Positions 51,559-60,196 of a stretch of DNA of 64,000 nucleotides are shown here, in pieces. Origin of the DNA: DATJLY01 sp963773665 (GTDB taxonomy: Bacteria; Pseudomonadota; Alphaproteobacteria; ATCC43930; CGMCC-115725); the NCBI GenBank assembly GCA_963773665.1, contig CAVZBZ010000002.1, positions 1,054,001-1,118,000 on the forward strand, in the 5' to 3' direction. Within the stretch, counting starts at the first letter, position 1. Each line of letters begins with the position of its first letter. Under the pieces are notes generated by a model. It searched no databases. It saw only the letters and a list, made by a program, of their open reading frames with translations, and was not told where the DNA came from. A program made the translations under genes and the position numbers.

Positions 51559-53987
51559 CCGCGCAGCTTGCCGCCGGTCGCTTTCTCGATTGCCGCGACG
51601 AGGCGCTTCGAAAAACCTTCGAGCGCCGCGTCGGTCAAGGTCGCGTCCTCGGGCTGGAGGACGATGGTGACGGCGAGCGACTTCCAGCCGGGATCGACGC
51701 CGGCGCCGGTATAGACGTCGAAGAGCCGCACGTCAGCGATGAGCTTCTTGTCAACGCCGCGCGCGGCGCGCAACAGCGTCTCGGCCGGCAGATCGGCCGG
51801 CACCAGGAAGGCGAAGTCGCGCTCGACCGGCTGGAACGGCGAGAGCTTCAGCAGCGGCCGCGCGCGCCCGCGCGTGCGCGGCAGGGGCACGTCGTCGAGG
51901 AAAATTTCGAAGCCCACGGAAGCGCCTTTGAGCTCGTAATGCGCGCCAATCGCCGGATGTATCTCGCCGAACGCGGCCAAAAGCTTGGGGCCGAGCCGCA
52001 AGGTGCCGCCGCGGCCGGGGTGATACCACGCCGGCGGCTCGGCTCCCGCCTGAAGCAAGTCCGCGGCGATGCCGCACGCGGCCAGAACGGCAACGGCATC
52101 GGCCTTGGCCAAGAACGCATCGACGGCGCGGCCCGGATCGTCCCAGCGTTTGGCGCCGGTGGCACCCGCGCGCACGCCCGTCGCCATCTGCACCTGTCCT
52201 TGCGGCGTGTCGTCGCGGTATTGCGCGCCGACCTCGAAGAGCGCGCAGTCGGCAAAGCCGCGATCGGCGTTGCGCCGCGCGGCGGCGAGAAGATTGGGCA
52301 GAAGCGACGGCCGCATCTGGTCGAGCTCGGCGCTGATCGGATTGGCGAGCCGCAGCGCTTCGCCGCCGCCGCCGAACAGCTTCGCCTCGGACGACGACAG
52401 GAACGCGAAGGTCGCGGCTTCCACGAGGCCGCGCGAAGCAAGCGTGCGGCGCACGAATTCGGCGCGGCGCTCCCCCGCATCGAGCGCGGGCTTCGGCAGC
52501 GGCGTCTCGCGCGCGAGCGGCACCACCGGAATGTGCTCGTAACCTTGGATGCGCAGCACTTCCTCGACGAGATCGGCCTCGCCCTCGATGTCGGGGCGCC
52601 ACGATGGCGGCACGACCGCCCAATGCTCTCCGTCCGCGATGGCGCAGCCGAGCGCTTCCAGAATGGCGCGCACGCGCGCGGGCTCCAGATCGAGCCCGCC
52701 GAGCGTCTGGACGCGCGAAGGCGAAAAGCGCAGTTCGCGCCGCCATTTCGGCACCGCGCCCGATTGCGCGATCTCGCTCGCCTCGCCGCCGCACAACGCG
52801 AGGACGAGCCGGGTCGCGATCTCGAGGCCGGGGCGCACGAATTCGGGATCGACGCCGCGCTCGAAGCGATAGCGCGCGTCGGTCTGGAGATTGAGCGCGC
52901 GGCCGGTGGCGGCGGTGCGGACGGGATCGAACAGCGCCGCCTCGAGATAGACCGAATGCGTGCCCTCGGTGCAGCCGGTCTTTTCGCCGCCGATCACGCC
53001 GCCCAAGCTCAACGGCCCGGAATTGTCGGCGATCACCGCCATGCCCGCGTCGAGCGCATAGCTCTTGCCGTTGAGCGCCGCCATCTCCTCGCCCGGCCGC
53101 GCGCCGCGCACCGCGAGGTCGCCGTCAATCTTCTCGGCATCGAACGCGTGCAGCGGGCGGCCAAGGTCGTAGGTGATGAAATTGGTGATGTCAACGAGAG
53201 CGGAGATCGGCCGCAAGCCGATCGCCTCGAGCCTTTGGGCGAGCCAGGCGGGGCTCGGCCCGTTGCGCACGCCGCGCACGAGGCGGCCGAGGAACAGCGG
53301 ACACGCCTTCTCGTCAGGCCCTGCGAGATGAACCGCGATCGGACAGGGAAACGCGCCGCGCAGCGGTTCGGTGGCGAGTCCGTGGCCGGCGCCCTTTCCC
53401 ATGTACCAGCGCTCGACGAGCGGCTTGAGCCGGCCCAACCCGGCGGCGGCGAGATCGCGGGCGATGCCGCGCACGCCGAGACAGTCGCCGCGATTGGCCG
53501 TCACCTTGATGTCGATGACCGGATCGTCCAAGCCCATCGCCTCGGCGAAGGATCGGCCCACTTCGAGACCCTCCGGCAGTTCGACGATGCCCTCGCGGTC
53601 CTCGGAAAGCCCGAGCTCCCAGCCCGAGCACAGCATGCCGTTCGAGGCGACGCCGCGAATATTGGATGACTTCAGCGCCTGGCCGCTCCTCGGGATGACG
53701 ACGCCGGGCGGCGCGAAGACGCCGAGCATGCCTGCGTGCGCGTTGGGCGCGCCGCACACGACCTGCACCTCGCCGGCGCCGGCATCGACGACGCAGACCC
53801 GCAATTTGTCGGCGTTGGGATGCGGCTCGGCTTTTGTCACGCGGGCGACGCGGAAGGCCGCCAGATGCTGTGCCGGGTTCTCGATGCCCTCGACCTCGAA
53901 GCCGCGCATCGCCAGAAGCGCCGCGATCTCGTCGAGCGCGCTCGCCGTGTCGAGATGCGTCTTGAGCCAGGCGAACGTCGTCTTCAT
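51555..53987 (-). CDS. pheT: Phenylalanine-tRNA ligase beta subunit
   Basis: 810 residues from MKTTFAWLKTHLDTASALDE. N-terminal tRNA-binding OB fold (ARVTKAEPHPNADKLRVCVV), B3/B4 editing region (FLGRLVRGVRNGPSPAWLAQ), B5 (ADLVEEVLRIQGYEHIPVV) and a C-terminal ferredoxin-fold anticodon-binding domain (LSPFQPVERDFAFLVPADLP). It pairs with PheS to charge tRNA-Phe and edits Tyr-tRNA. The start overlaps the stop of pheS. Length is normal for the class; a longer upstream opening belongs to pheS DNA. Confidence 0.96.
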   Translation of the reverse strand: MKTTFAWLKTHLDTASALDEIAALLAMRGFEVEGIENPAQHLAAFRVARVTKAEPHPNADKLRVCVVDAGAGEVQVVCGAPNAHAGMLGVFAPPGVVIPRSGQALKSSNIRGVASNGMLCSGWELGLSEDREGIVELPEGLEVGRSFAEAMGLDDPVIDIKVTANRGDCLGVRGIARDLAAAGLGRLKPLVERWYMGKGAGHGLATEPLRGAFPCPIAVHLAGPDEKACPLFLGRLVRGVRNGPSPAWLAQRLEAIGLRPISALVDITNFITYDLGRPLHAFDAEKIDGDLAVRGARPGEEMAALNGKSYALDAGMAVIADNSGPLSLGGVIGGEKTGCTEGTHSVYLEAALFDPVRTAATGRALNLQTDARYRFERGVDPEFVRPGLEIATRLVLALCGGEASEIAQSGAVPKWRRELRFSPSRVQTLGGLDLEPARVRAILEALGCAIADGEHWAVVPPSWRPDIEGEADLVEEVLRIQGYEHIPVVPLARETPLPKPALDAGERRAEFVRRTLASRGLVEAATFAFLSSSEAKLFGGGGEALRLANPISAELDQMRPSLLPNLLAAARRNADRGFADCALFEVGAQYRDDTPQGQVQMATGVRAGATGAKRWDDPGRAVDAFLAKADAVAVLAACGIAADLLQAGAEPPAWYHPGRGGTLRLGPKLLAAFGEIHPAIGAHYELKGASVGFEIFLDDVPLPRTRGRARPLLKLSPFQPVERDFAFLVPADLPAETLLRAARGVDKKLIADVRLFDVYTGAGVDPGWKSLAVTIVLQPEDATLTDAALEGFSKRLVAAIEKATGGKLRG

Positions 53988-55063
53988 CGCGCCGGGCCCA
54001 TGACGAGCGACGGCCGATCGAGGGCCAGGAACCCGTAATGCCGGAGCCAGCGCAGATCGCTCTCGTAGAACGTGCGCAGATCGGGAATGCCGTATTTCAG
54101 CATGGCGATGCGCTCGATCCCCATGCCGAAGGCGAAGCCCTGGTACACCTCCGGATCGATGCCGCAATTGGCCAGCACCTTGGGATGCACCATGCCGCAG
54201 CCCAATATCTCGAGCCAATCGGCGCCGGCGCCGATCTTCAAGCCGCCGCCTTCGCGCGAGCAGCCGATATCGACCTCGGCCGAGGGCTCGGTGAACGGGA
54301 AGTAGCTCGGCCGGAAGCGCACCGGCAGCTCGCCGATGTCGAAGAAGGCGCGGCAGAATTCGATGAGGCAGCCTTTCAGATGCCCCATATGGGCCGAGCG
54401 GTCGACCACGAGCCCTTCGACCTGGTGGAACATCGGCGAATGGGTGGCATCGTGGTCGCAGCGAAAAGTGCGGCCGGGCGCCAGGATGCGCAGCGGCGGC
54501 TTCGTCTTCTGCAGGGCGCGGATCTGCACCGGCGAGGTGTGCGTGCGCAGCACTTTTCGCGGAGCGTGCGGATCGCTTCCCACAAGATAGAAGGTGTCGT
54601 GCTCCTGCCGCGCCGGATGCTCGGGCGGGATGTTGAGCGCGGTGAAATTGTGGAAATCGTCCTCGATGTGCGGGCCCTCGGCGACCGTGAACCCCATCTC
54701 GCCGAAAATCCCCACCACCTCGTCGATCGTCTGGCCGATCGGATGGATGCGGCCGTCGGGGTCGCCCTTGACCGGCAGGGTCACGTCGATGCGCTCGGTC
54801 CTGAGACGCGCGGCCAAGGCCTCGCCCTCGAGGCGCTTGGCGGCCTCGCCGATCGCCGCCTCGATCTCGCCCTTCAAGCGGTTCAAGGCGGCGCCGCGCT
54901 CGCGCCGCTCGTCCGCGGGGAGGCTGCCGATCTCCTTCATCAAGTCGGTGACGGCGCCCTTGCGGCCCAAGGCCGCGACGCGCACGTCCTCGAGCGCCTC
55001 GCGGCTTGCCGCGCGCGCGACGCCCTGCAGAATCTCGTCGCGGATGTGCTCGATCTCAGCCAT
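53984..55063 (-). CDS. pheS: Phenylalanine-tRNA ligase alpha subunit
   Basis: 359 residues. The ATG at 55063 (MAEIEHIRDEILQGVARAAS) lies nine bases after GGGGAAGG, which makes it a better start than the ATG at 55072. N-terminal coiled coil, class II motif 2 (GRTFRCDHDATHSPMFHQVE) and motif 3 (GFAFGMGIERIAMLKYGIPD) are intact. It forms the catalytic half of the (alpha-beta)2 synthetase. It is 111 bases from rplT, a gap filled by a dispersed repeat. Confidence 0.96.
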   Translation of the reverse strand: MAEIEHIRDEILQGVARAASREALEDVRVAALGRKGAVTDLMKEIGSLPADERRERGAALNRLKGEIEAAIGEAAKRLEGEALAARLRTERIDVTLPVKGDPDGRIHPIGQTIDEVVGIFGEMGFTVAEGPHIEDDFHNFTALNIPPEHPARQEHDTFYLVGSDPHAPRKVLRTHTSPVQIRALQKTKPPLRILAPGRTFRCDHDATHSPMFHQVEGLVVDRSAHMGHLKGCLIEFCRAFFDIGELPVRFRPSYFPFTEPSAEVDIGCSREGGGLKIGAGADWLEILGCGMVHPKVLANCGIDPEVYQGFAFGMGIERIAMLKYGIPDLRTFYESDLRWLRHYGFLALDRPSLVMGPAR

Positions 55064-55080
55064 GCGCGCCATCCTTCCCC

Positions 55081-55156
55081 GTCGCCCGCGCGAAAGCGAG
55101 GGTCCAGGGCCACCGCACATCGCCCGCCCTGGGTCCCCGCCTGCGCGGGGACGACG
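55081..55156. repeat. GGGTCCAGGGC-type inverted intergenic repeat
   Basis: Arms GGGTCCAGGGC (55100-55110) and GCCCTGGGTCCCC (about 55126-55138) face each other, and CCCCGC/GCGGGG forms an extra small hairpin at the right. The sequence belongs to the GTCCCCGCCTGCGCGGGGAC group of dispersed repeats. It lies between rplT and pheS and could tune read-through into the synthetase genes. Confidence 0.55.
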
Positions 55157-55174
55157 AAGAAAGAGTGTCGCGGT

Positions 55175-55534
55175 TCAAGCCTTGAGCGCGGCCTGCGCCT
55201 CGGCGATGACCGCGCGGAACGCCTCGGGCTCGCGCGCGGCGAGGTCGGCCAGAACCTTGCGGTCGAGCTCGATGCCGGCGCGCTTCATGCCGTTCATGAA
55301 CTGCGAATAAGTGAGGCCCGCCTCGCGCGCGCCGGCGTTGATGCGCTGGATCCACAGCGCGCGGAAGGTCCGCTTCTTGGCGCGGCGGTCGCGATAGGCA
55401 TATTGCAGGCCCTTCTCGACCCGCTCGATCGCGATCCGGAAACTCGATTTGGAGCGGCCGCGATAGCCCTTGGCGAGTTCCAGGACCTTCTTGTGCCGGG
55501 CGTGCCCGGTGACGCCCCGTTTGACGCGCGCCAT
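55175..55534 (-). CDS. rplT: 50S ribosomal protein L20
   Basis: 119 residues with the canonical start MARVKRGVTGHARHKKVLEL and RRAKKRTFRALWIQRINAGA. Binds 23S rRNA early in assembly of the large subunit. The start lies one base after the rpmI stop. In many bacteria L20 represses rpmI-rplT translation; no obvious operator is visible here by eye. Confidence 0.97.
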   Translation of the reverse strand: MARVKRGVTGHARHKKVLELAKGYRGRSKSSFRIAIERVEKGLQYAYRDRRAKKRTFRALWIQRINAGAREAGLTYSQFMNGMKRAGIELDRKVLADLAAREPEAFRAVIAEAQAALKA

Positions 55535-55535
55535 G

Positions 55536-55739
55536 TCAGCCCCTCATGTACGGCATGTAGGTGTGCACGAGCTTGGCGTCGCCCTTCTGCAAGGTGACGG
55601 TGCCCTTGGCATTGCGCTTCGCGCGCTTCGATTTGTTGGTCAGGAGGTGGCGCTTGTGGGCGTTCGCCGCCTTCACCAGGCCGGACGCGGTGCGCCCGAA
55701 GCGCTTCTTGGCGCCGCTCTTGGTCTTGAGCTTGGGCAT
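55536..55739 (-). CDS. rpmI: 50S ribosomal protein L35
   Basis: 67 residues from MPKLKTKSGAKKRFGRTASG; an in-frame ATG two codons upstream would add MG. The basic composition and the HLLTNKSKRAKRNAKGTV block are typical. A component of the 50S subunit. The gene precedes rplT and pheST in one transcription unit but is separated from infC by 5.6 kb of other genes. Confidence 0.97.
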   Translation of the reverse strand: MPKLKTKSGAKKRFGRTASGLVKAANAHKRHLLTNKSKRAKRNAKGTVTLQKGDAKLVHTYMPYMRG

Positions 55740-55843
55740 TCCCATCCTCTCGCAGGAGATTGTCGGCGGGAAGGCATGCCCTCTGGGCCCCGGCCGCCGT
55801 GAAGGCGCGGTTTATAGCGGGTTCCGGACCCCGCTGGCAAGGT

Positions 55844-56383
55844 TCAGGCGACGGGCGCCCGCTCGAGCCGCGCGCGGTCCAAGAGCTCGCGCTCGGGCAC
55901 GCCGGCGCGGAGCCGCTGCAGCATCGCGTCGGGATCGAACTCGACGCCGCGCGCATTGCGGGCGAAATCGGGCCCGCGCATGTATTCCTTGCATTGCGCC
56001 AGCTCGGCGAAATTCTCGACTTCGAGCTCGACGCCGTTGCCGTCGGGATCGTGGTAGTAGATCGAGGTCGTGGGCCCGTGATTGACGCACCAGTGCGGCG
56101 CGATGCCCAGCGCCTTCAGGCGCTCATAGGTCCCGAGGAGGTCGCCGAGCTTCTCGAACGAAAAGGCGACATGGTTGAGGCCGACGTGGCGGTCGGTGCG
56201 CTCCTCGAGCGGCCCGTAATTCAGGAAGGCGATGCGATGGTGCTCCTCGTCGTAGGTCAGGAACGAGAGATTCTTGTTCTCGTGCACGACCTCGCCGCCG
56301 AGCACGGCGAGATACCAGTCGCGCATCGCCGCGATCCGGTTGGTCTGCAACACGTAGTGCGACATTTTTGCGGGCGAGGTCAT
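55844..56383 (-). CDS. VOC-family extradiol-dioxygenase-like protein
   Basis: 179 residues. The single-ring VOC fold has His in KMSHYVLQTN, His in HVGLNHVAFSFE and Glu in GNGVELEVENFAE, the spacing of the 2-His-1-carboxylate iron site of type I extradiol (catechol 2,3-dioxygenase) enzymes. The size is that of a one-domain enzyme (about half a two-domain catechol dioxygenase). It might cleave a dihydroxy-aromatic. It lies ten bases after the binding-protein-like gene, so the two probably act together. Confidence 0.8.
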   Translation of the reverse strand: MTSPAKMSHYVLQTNRIAAMRDWYLAVLGGEVVHENKNLSFLTYDEEHHRIAFLNYGPLEERTDRHVGLNHVAFSFEKLGDLLGTYERLKALGIAPHWCVNHGPTTSIYYHDPDGNGVELEVENFAELAQCKEYMRGPDFARNARGVEFDPDAMLQRLRAGVPERELLDRARLERAPVA

Positions 56384-56393
56384 TTCTGCCTCC

Positions 56394-57254
56394 TCAGACG
56401 ACGAGCGCGCCGTGCTGGCTTTGCCCGTCGGTGAAGCCCCACGACTTCATCCACTCGTAGGTGCGCTGGAACAGCACCGGCTCGTAGATGTCGACGTGCT
56501 TGTAGCGCACGAAGGCGCGCAGCAGCTCGCTCGGCTTCAAGGCGCCCTTCGCGTGCGCCGCGACGTGATGGGCATAGCGGTAGAAATCGGCATTGATGCG
56601 ATCGACCGCCTCGTTCTCGGCGTCGTAATAGGCCGTGCGCTGCTCCTCGGTGAGGTGCGGCGCGATCACTTCGCCGCCGCGATAGAACTCGGCCGCGATG
56701 ATGTGCGCGCCGTCCTTCAAGGCCAGGCTGATGAACGGCTCCATCACCGTGACGGCGCGGTATTGCCCGTCCTTCAGGCCCTTCCAGCGAAGCTGCGGCA
56801 GGCCGCCCTTGGCGATCGTCACGTGGTCGCGGCCAAGCGCGCCTTCGAGCATCTGCAAGGTGGTGTAGTGCGAGCCGGTCAGCTCCTGCACCGCGATCGG
56901 CACGTCGGCGAGATCCCGCGGCACCTGGAGCGCCTCGTCGAACGTCACGATCGCCTGCGCCGCAACGGCCGCACGCAAGGCTGCGAGCTTGCCGCCGCGC
57001 GTGCCGCGCTCGAGCCGGTCGATCGACGCCCACTCGCACACGTTGTAACTGTCGGCCGAGCCGCACTCGAACATCCCTTCCTTAAGGCGCTCCAGAAACT
57101 TGGTCTCGGCGGTGTCGCGCTCGCGGTCCTCGTAGGAGGCCGACATCGAGACATCGAGCCCGGCCTTCTTGAACAGCCCCTCCTCGATCCCGACCAGCAC
57201 GGGCAGGTCGAATATCGGGTTGTTGGGGGCGATCCTGACGACGACGTTGGCCAT
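56394..57254 (-). CDS. Periplasmic-binding-protein-like protein without signal peptide
   Basis: 286 residues starting MANVVVRIAPNNPIFDLPVL directly in the fold. It has the NMT1/SsuA-like alternating fold (VGIEEGLFKKAGLDVSM, FECGSADSYNVCEWASIDRL, LTGSHYTTLQMLEGALGRDH, GLKDGQYRAVTVMEPFISLA), but no Sec or Tat signal. Cytosolic relatives of this fold include 4,5-dihydroxyphthalate decarboxylase. A catabolic enzyme role is therefore as plausible as a transport role, particularly beside an extradiol-dioxygenase-like gene. No permease genes nearby. Confidence 0.75.
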   Translation of the reverse strand: MANVVVRIAPNNPIFDLPVLVGIEEGLFKKAGLDVSMSASYEDRERDTAETKFLERLKEGMFECGSADSYNVCEWASIDRLERGTRGGKLAALRAAVAAQAIVTFDEALQVPRDLADVPIAVQELTGSHYTTLQMLEGALGRDHVTIAKGGLPQLRWKGLKDGQYRAVTVMEPFISLALKDGAHIIAAEFYRGGEVIAPHLTEEQRTAYYDAENEAVDRINADFYRYAHHVAAHAKGALKPSELLRAFVRYKHVDIYEPVLFQRTYEWMKSWGFTDGQSQHGALVV

Positions 57255-57324
57255 GGCATTTCTCCTCTGGCGATCATCTTGGCACGGGCGCGGTCCGTGT
57301 CAAAGGGCGGGTTAGCTCGGCGCA

Positions 57325-57397
57325 AGATTGCTTCGTCGCTGCGCTCCTCGCAATGACAGCCGTTCTCGCTGTCATTGCGAGCGCAGCGAAGCAATCT
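57325..57397. repeat. Inverted repeat of the GAAGCAATC family
   Basis: AGATTGCTTCG...CTCGCAATGACAG on the left pairs with CTGTCATTGCGAG...CGAAGCAATCT on the right around a short centre (GCCGTT). The outer and inner arms together give a stem of about 29 pairs with a few bulges. Same family as 4072-4140. It lies upstream of the binding-protein-like gene, at the left border of the accessory patch. Confidence 0.65.
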
Positions 57398-57537
57398 CCG
57401 GACGGTGCGCTTATTTCGCGGTATTACCTAGCACTCGCCACAGGAAACCGGAAGGCTCGCCGCCTAGATAGGGCGGATGGAAGATCGCGTCTTTTTGGTT
57501 TTCGGCTTAGGCTCCCCGCCATTACGGGAAGCACGAC

Positions 57538-57750
57538 ATGAACGGTCGGCCGGTGGAATTTGTCGTTTCGACTCCGCGCTTGCGGATGGCGGACGACGGG
57601 AAGTGGGTAGAAATTCGCCTCCAGTCGCCATCCACAACCGGAGGATTGCTTCTCCGAATGCGGCCCCGGGTGATGGGCCGGCTTTACACTCTCCTACATC
57701 AAGAACGAGCGTCCGTAGCCGCCGCAGTTCGGAGGGTGAAAGCCAAATAA
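57538..57750 (+). CDS. Small hypothetical protein
   Basis: 70 residues: MNGRPVEFVVSTPRLRMADD, GKWVEIRLQSP, then LLLRMRPRVMGRLYTLLHQE. It has balanced hydrophobic strands and a helical end and looks like a real small domain, but I recognise no family. An alternative frame on the other strand (57464-57835, with CDCPRC) cannot be excluded; only one of the two is likely real. Confidence 0.45.
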   Translation: MNGRPVEFVVSTPRLRMADDGKWVEIRLQSPSTTGGLLLRMRPRVMGRLYTLLHQERASVAAAVRRVKAK

Positions 57751-57986
57751 ACTGGTCTGGCTCGTGCTGCGCTTGGCAGCGCGGGCAGTCGCAAATCTTA
57801 TCCCAACGGAGAGCGCGGCGCCTCGGCTGCGGCATTCTTTCACGTTCTAGACGAGCGGCTATCTCGCTCGGCGTAGGGGTGAGCGTTCATCGTGCGATTT
57901 CCATTTCGGCAAGCGTGAGCGTCGCGCGCTCTTTCGTGTCGGTGTCCATGCCCGCATCCTACACGCCGGCGCCGCTGAGTCGCTAG

Positions 57987-58430
57987 ATGGGCGAACCTCA
58001 TGTCATTTCCGCGCTGCGGGCGAAGCGAGCCGAGATTGCCCGGCGCGTCCATGCGGTCGAGGATCATCTGAAGCGACTCAGGGCCAGCCTCGCGCACATA
58101 GATTCGATCCTGCCGCTATTCGAGACGGACGACGACCCGGACATTCTGGTGCGGCCTCTCCATAAGCGGTCACGGTACTTCGCCTCGGGCGAGGTTCTGA
58201 AACGATGCCGTGACGCCCTGCGGACGGCGGACGCGCCGCTGTCGTCGCTTGAGATTGCCGACATTCTCATGGCCGCGAAACGGCTGCCAAAGGACGATCC
58301 GCAGCTCCGCCGCTACATCGCGGACAGCGTTCTGCCAGTCATGCGGCGGCTGGTGAAGCGCGGAATTGCCAGAAAGACCGGCGAGGGGTCGTCTACGCGG
58401 TGGGAGGTGGTGCGGGCGGATCCGGGGTGA
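57987..58430 (+). CDS. Hypothetical protein with coiled coil and winged-helix-like C-terminus
   Basis: 147 residues. The N-terminal helix RAKRAEIARRVHAVEDHLKR, then LRASLAHIDSIL, forms a coiled coil. The C-terminal half (SGEVLKRCRDALRTADAPLS, SLEIADILMAAKRLP, ... VMRRLVKRGIARKTGEGSST) looks like a winged helix with a basic recognition region. Similar proteins are common in accessory regions of rhizobia. It may bind nucleic acid. Function unknown. Confidence 0.65.
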   Translation: MGEPHVISALRAKRAEIARRVHAVEDHLKRLRASLAHIDSILPLFETDDDPDILVRPLHKRSRYFASGEVLKRCRDALRTADAPLSSLEIADILMAAKRLPKDDPQLRRYIADSVLPVMRRLVKRGIARKTGEGSSTRWEVVRADPG

Positions 58431-58482
58431 CCGCACTATCGGGTGTGGCTATCGTCGGCGGCCAAGGGCAAAGGGAGGGGCA

Positions 58483-58683
58483 ATGGCCAGCGATCTGCTT
58501 TCCGTAACGTGTGGGAAGTGTGGCGTCACGATCAATATCATGCCCGTTCCGAGACCGCCTGGGGCTGGGTGGGGATGGGCAACGAACGAGCAGCCAGCCG
58601 TTAATGCGGCGTGCAAGAATCCGTTTCCGATTGGCTGTCCAGACCTCAACGACGCAGTGGGGAAGCGCCTAGAGGCGCGATAG
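58483..58683 (+). CDS. Small Cys-containing hypothetical protein
   Basis: 66 residues from ATG 58483, which follows AAGGGAGGGG. Contains a C-G-K-C pair (LLSVTCGKCGVTINIMPVPR) and two further Cys (NAACKNPFPIGCPDL), an arrangement that could bind one zinc ion. No family recognised. Lies 52 bases after the preceding gene. Confidence 0.55.
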   Translation: MASDLLSVTCGKCGVTINIMPVPRPPGAGWGWATNEQPAVNAACKNPFPIGCPDLNDAVGKRLEAR

Positions 58684-58810
58684 GCTCCTCGTACGAAATT
58701 TTTTTAATCTCCCACCAGCCATCCGCGGCGCGCTCCAAGAACGTCCACTGCGACGTTTCTGTGAGGTGGGGCGGCGGCGGCACAACATGGAAGTCGCGGG
58801 CGAGCCGCAC
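58646..58810 (-). CDS. Possible small Trp-rich protein
   Basis: A GTG-started frame of 54 residues, protein-like in its second half: HLTETSQWTFLERAADGWWE, then IKKISYEEPIAP. It has no clear ribosome binding site. Its 3' end overlaps the end of the plus-strand gene at 58483-58683 by 38 bases, so it is uncertain. Confidence 0.3.
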   Translation of the reverse strand: MRLARDFHVVPPPPHLTETSQWTFLERAADGWWEIKKISYEEPIAPLGASPLRR

Positions 58811-58838
58811 CGTCGGAGTGGAAACAGCGGGGGAAGAT

Positions 58839-59090
58839 ATGGCCGAAACACCAGAATCCATCGCACGCGAAGCTCGCAGATCGCTCGCCTTCCCGCTTGT
58901 GCTTGTCGCAATCGGCGGGGCGATTTTGGGTTGGGGTGCGGAGCACTTCGCGCCCTGGATCGAGCATGGTGCCAAGCTAGTCGGGGTTGTCATCGGCGCA
59001 TTAGGGGTAGGCGGCCTCGGCGCGGAGTTGGCGGTTGGCGAGCACCGCCGCGCGCTCACCAAGGAATCCACTACCACACTGCCGCGCTGA
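58839..59090 (+). CDS. Small membrane protein
   Basis: 83 residues from ATG 58839, preceded by GGGGGAAG. Two likely membrane spans (LAFPLVLVAIGGAILGWGAE and LVGVVIGALGVGGLGAEL) joined by a short HFAPWIEHGAK loop, with a charged C-terminus. No family recognised. Ends 15 bases before the convergent IS1595-type transposase gene. Confidence 0.5.
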   Translation: MAETPESIAREARRSLAFPLVLVAIGGAILGWGAEHFAPWIEHGAKLVGVVIGALGVGGLGAELAVGEHRRALTKESTTTLPR

Positions 59091-59104
59091 GTCGGTAGCC
59101 CCCC

Positions 59105-60112
59105 TCACTCCGCCGCCTCTGGCGGCCTCTTCCGGCCCCTTTGCCAGTACCCGCAGAAATCCACGCTGGGCTTAGCCTTCATCGCAAGCCCTGACACGGC
59201 GCGGACTTGCTCGCCGTTCGATACGCGCCGGTTGTCCTCGCGCCATGATGCCTCTTGCGCGTAGCGAATGAGATACGGGCCAGCGATATGGTGGTGGTGC
59301 CCAATCTCGGCGCGGCGCATCCGCGAGAAGAAGGACTTGGCCTCGTTCGTGCAAGCCTGGCCGTCGCTGTAGGCTTCTTGATGGTTGATGCGGAACATCT
59401 CGAAGCGGGAATGTAGATCGTTCCACGAGCCGGCTTCGTCGGCGTAGAGGGTCGTGCCGCGATTGACGCGCGAGCGAATGAAATTCAGCGCCTCGGCCTC
59501 GGTGCGGAACACGGCGGGAAGCGATTTGCCGTGCCGCTCGCGAACGATAACGACAACCTGGCGCTTGCCGCTCTGGTTCTTCGCGAAGCGCCGATCGCGG
59601 CGGTTCTGGCGGAAATTCGCGGGCTTCACATAACCGCCGAAATAGCCGCCGTCCACCTCGGCCTCTTGCCCTTCGCCGCCAACAGTCCGGCCCTTCATTT
59701 CCTGCGCCATCGCTTCGCGGATTTTGTGGGCGAGAACGAAGGCCGTCATGTGATGGGTGCCTAGGTCGCGGCTCAGGGCGAGCATCGACTTACCCTTCAC
59801 CTCATTGCAGAAGATCGCGACGGCGGCGAGGTATGTCCGATGCGGCAGTTTATGGAACGCGAACAGCGTCCCCGAGGTAATCGAGAACTCGGCCCGGCAT
59901 TCCTTCTGCGCGCAGCGCCAGCGAGGCGAACCATGCGGGCGGCGGCAATCGTAAACCTTCGTGCTGCCGCAGCTCGGGCAAACCGGCTCGCCGTTCGTCT
60001 CGGGCCAGCGGACCTTCCGAAACTCCGCTTCCGCCTCAGTTTCCGTCATGCGGAACACCTGACCGAGGCTCAGAGTCTTGGCGCGGCTGGATAAGAGAAA
60101 GTGCTGCGGCAT
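59105..60112 (-). CDS. IS1595-family (ISXO2-like) transposase
   Basis: 335 residues. The start MPQHFLLSSRAKTLSLGQVF matches the usual N-terminus of the family, so the ATG at 60112 is preferred. A zinc ribbon follows: VCPSCGSTKVYDCRRP with CAQKECRAEF. The DDE-type core (ISXO2-like) has Asp in EAEVDGGYFGGYVKP, Asp in TTLYADEAGSWNDL and a Glu after the NEAKSFFSRMRRAEIGHHHH block. No clear terminal inverted repeats were found by eye around it, so it may be a solo copy. Divergent from the DUF6471-like gene. Confidence 0.9.
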   Translation of the reverse strand: MPQHFLLSSRAKTLSLGQVFRMTETEAEAEFRKVRWPETNGEPVCPSCGSTKVYDCRRPHGSPRWRCAQKECRAEFSITSGTLFAFHKLPHRTYLAAVAIFCNEVKGKSMLALSRDLGTHHMTAFVLAHKIREAMAQEMKGRTVGGEGQEAEVDGGYFGGYVKPANFRQNRRDRRFAKNQSGKRQVVVIVRERHGKSLPAVFRTEAEALNFIRSRVNRGTTLYADEAGSWNDLHSRFEMFRINHQEAYSDGQACTNEAKSFFSRMRRAEIGHHHHIAGPYLIRYAQEASWREDNRRVSNGEQVRAVSGLAMKAKPSVDFCGYWQRGRKRPPEAAE

Positions 60113-60196
60113 ATCTCAAGCGCGATATTTCTATCGCGTAAGATATGATATGCCGCTCGCGTTGACAAGAGAAATATATCGTTTAAGATAGGAATT
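60109..60196. promoter_or_regulatory. Divergent promoter region with three TATC...GATA elements
   Basis: Plus strand: TTGACA (60162-60167), 16 bases, TAAGAT (60184-60189), with the start codon at 60197, so the mRNA may be leaderless. Minus strand: TTGTCA, 17 bases, TATCTT facing the transposase. Three similar elements overlap these: TATCGCGTAAGATA (60132-60145), TATCGTTTAAGATA (60177-60190), and on the minus strand TATCGCGCTTGAGATA (60127-60112). They look like sites for one regulator, perhaps the neighbouring DUF6471-like protein. Confidence 0.55.

Noticed and set aside
57464..57835. Minus-strand 123-codon frame with CDCPRC
   Set aside because: Overlaps the plus-strand frame 57538-57750, which looks more protein-like; a real zinc-binding protein here cannot be fully excluded.
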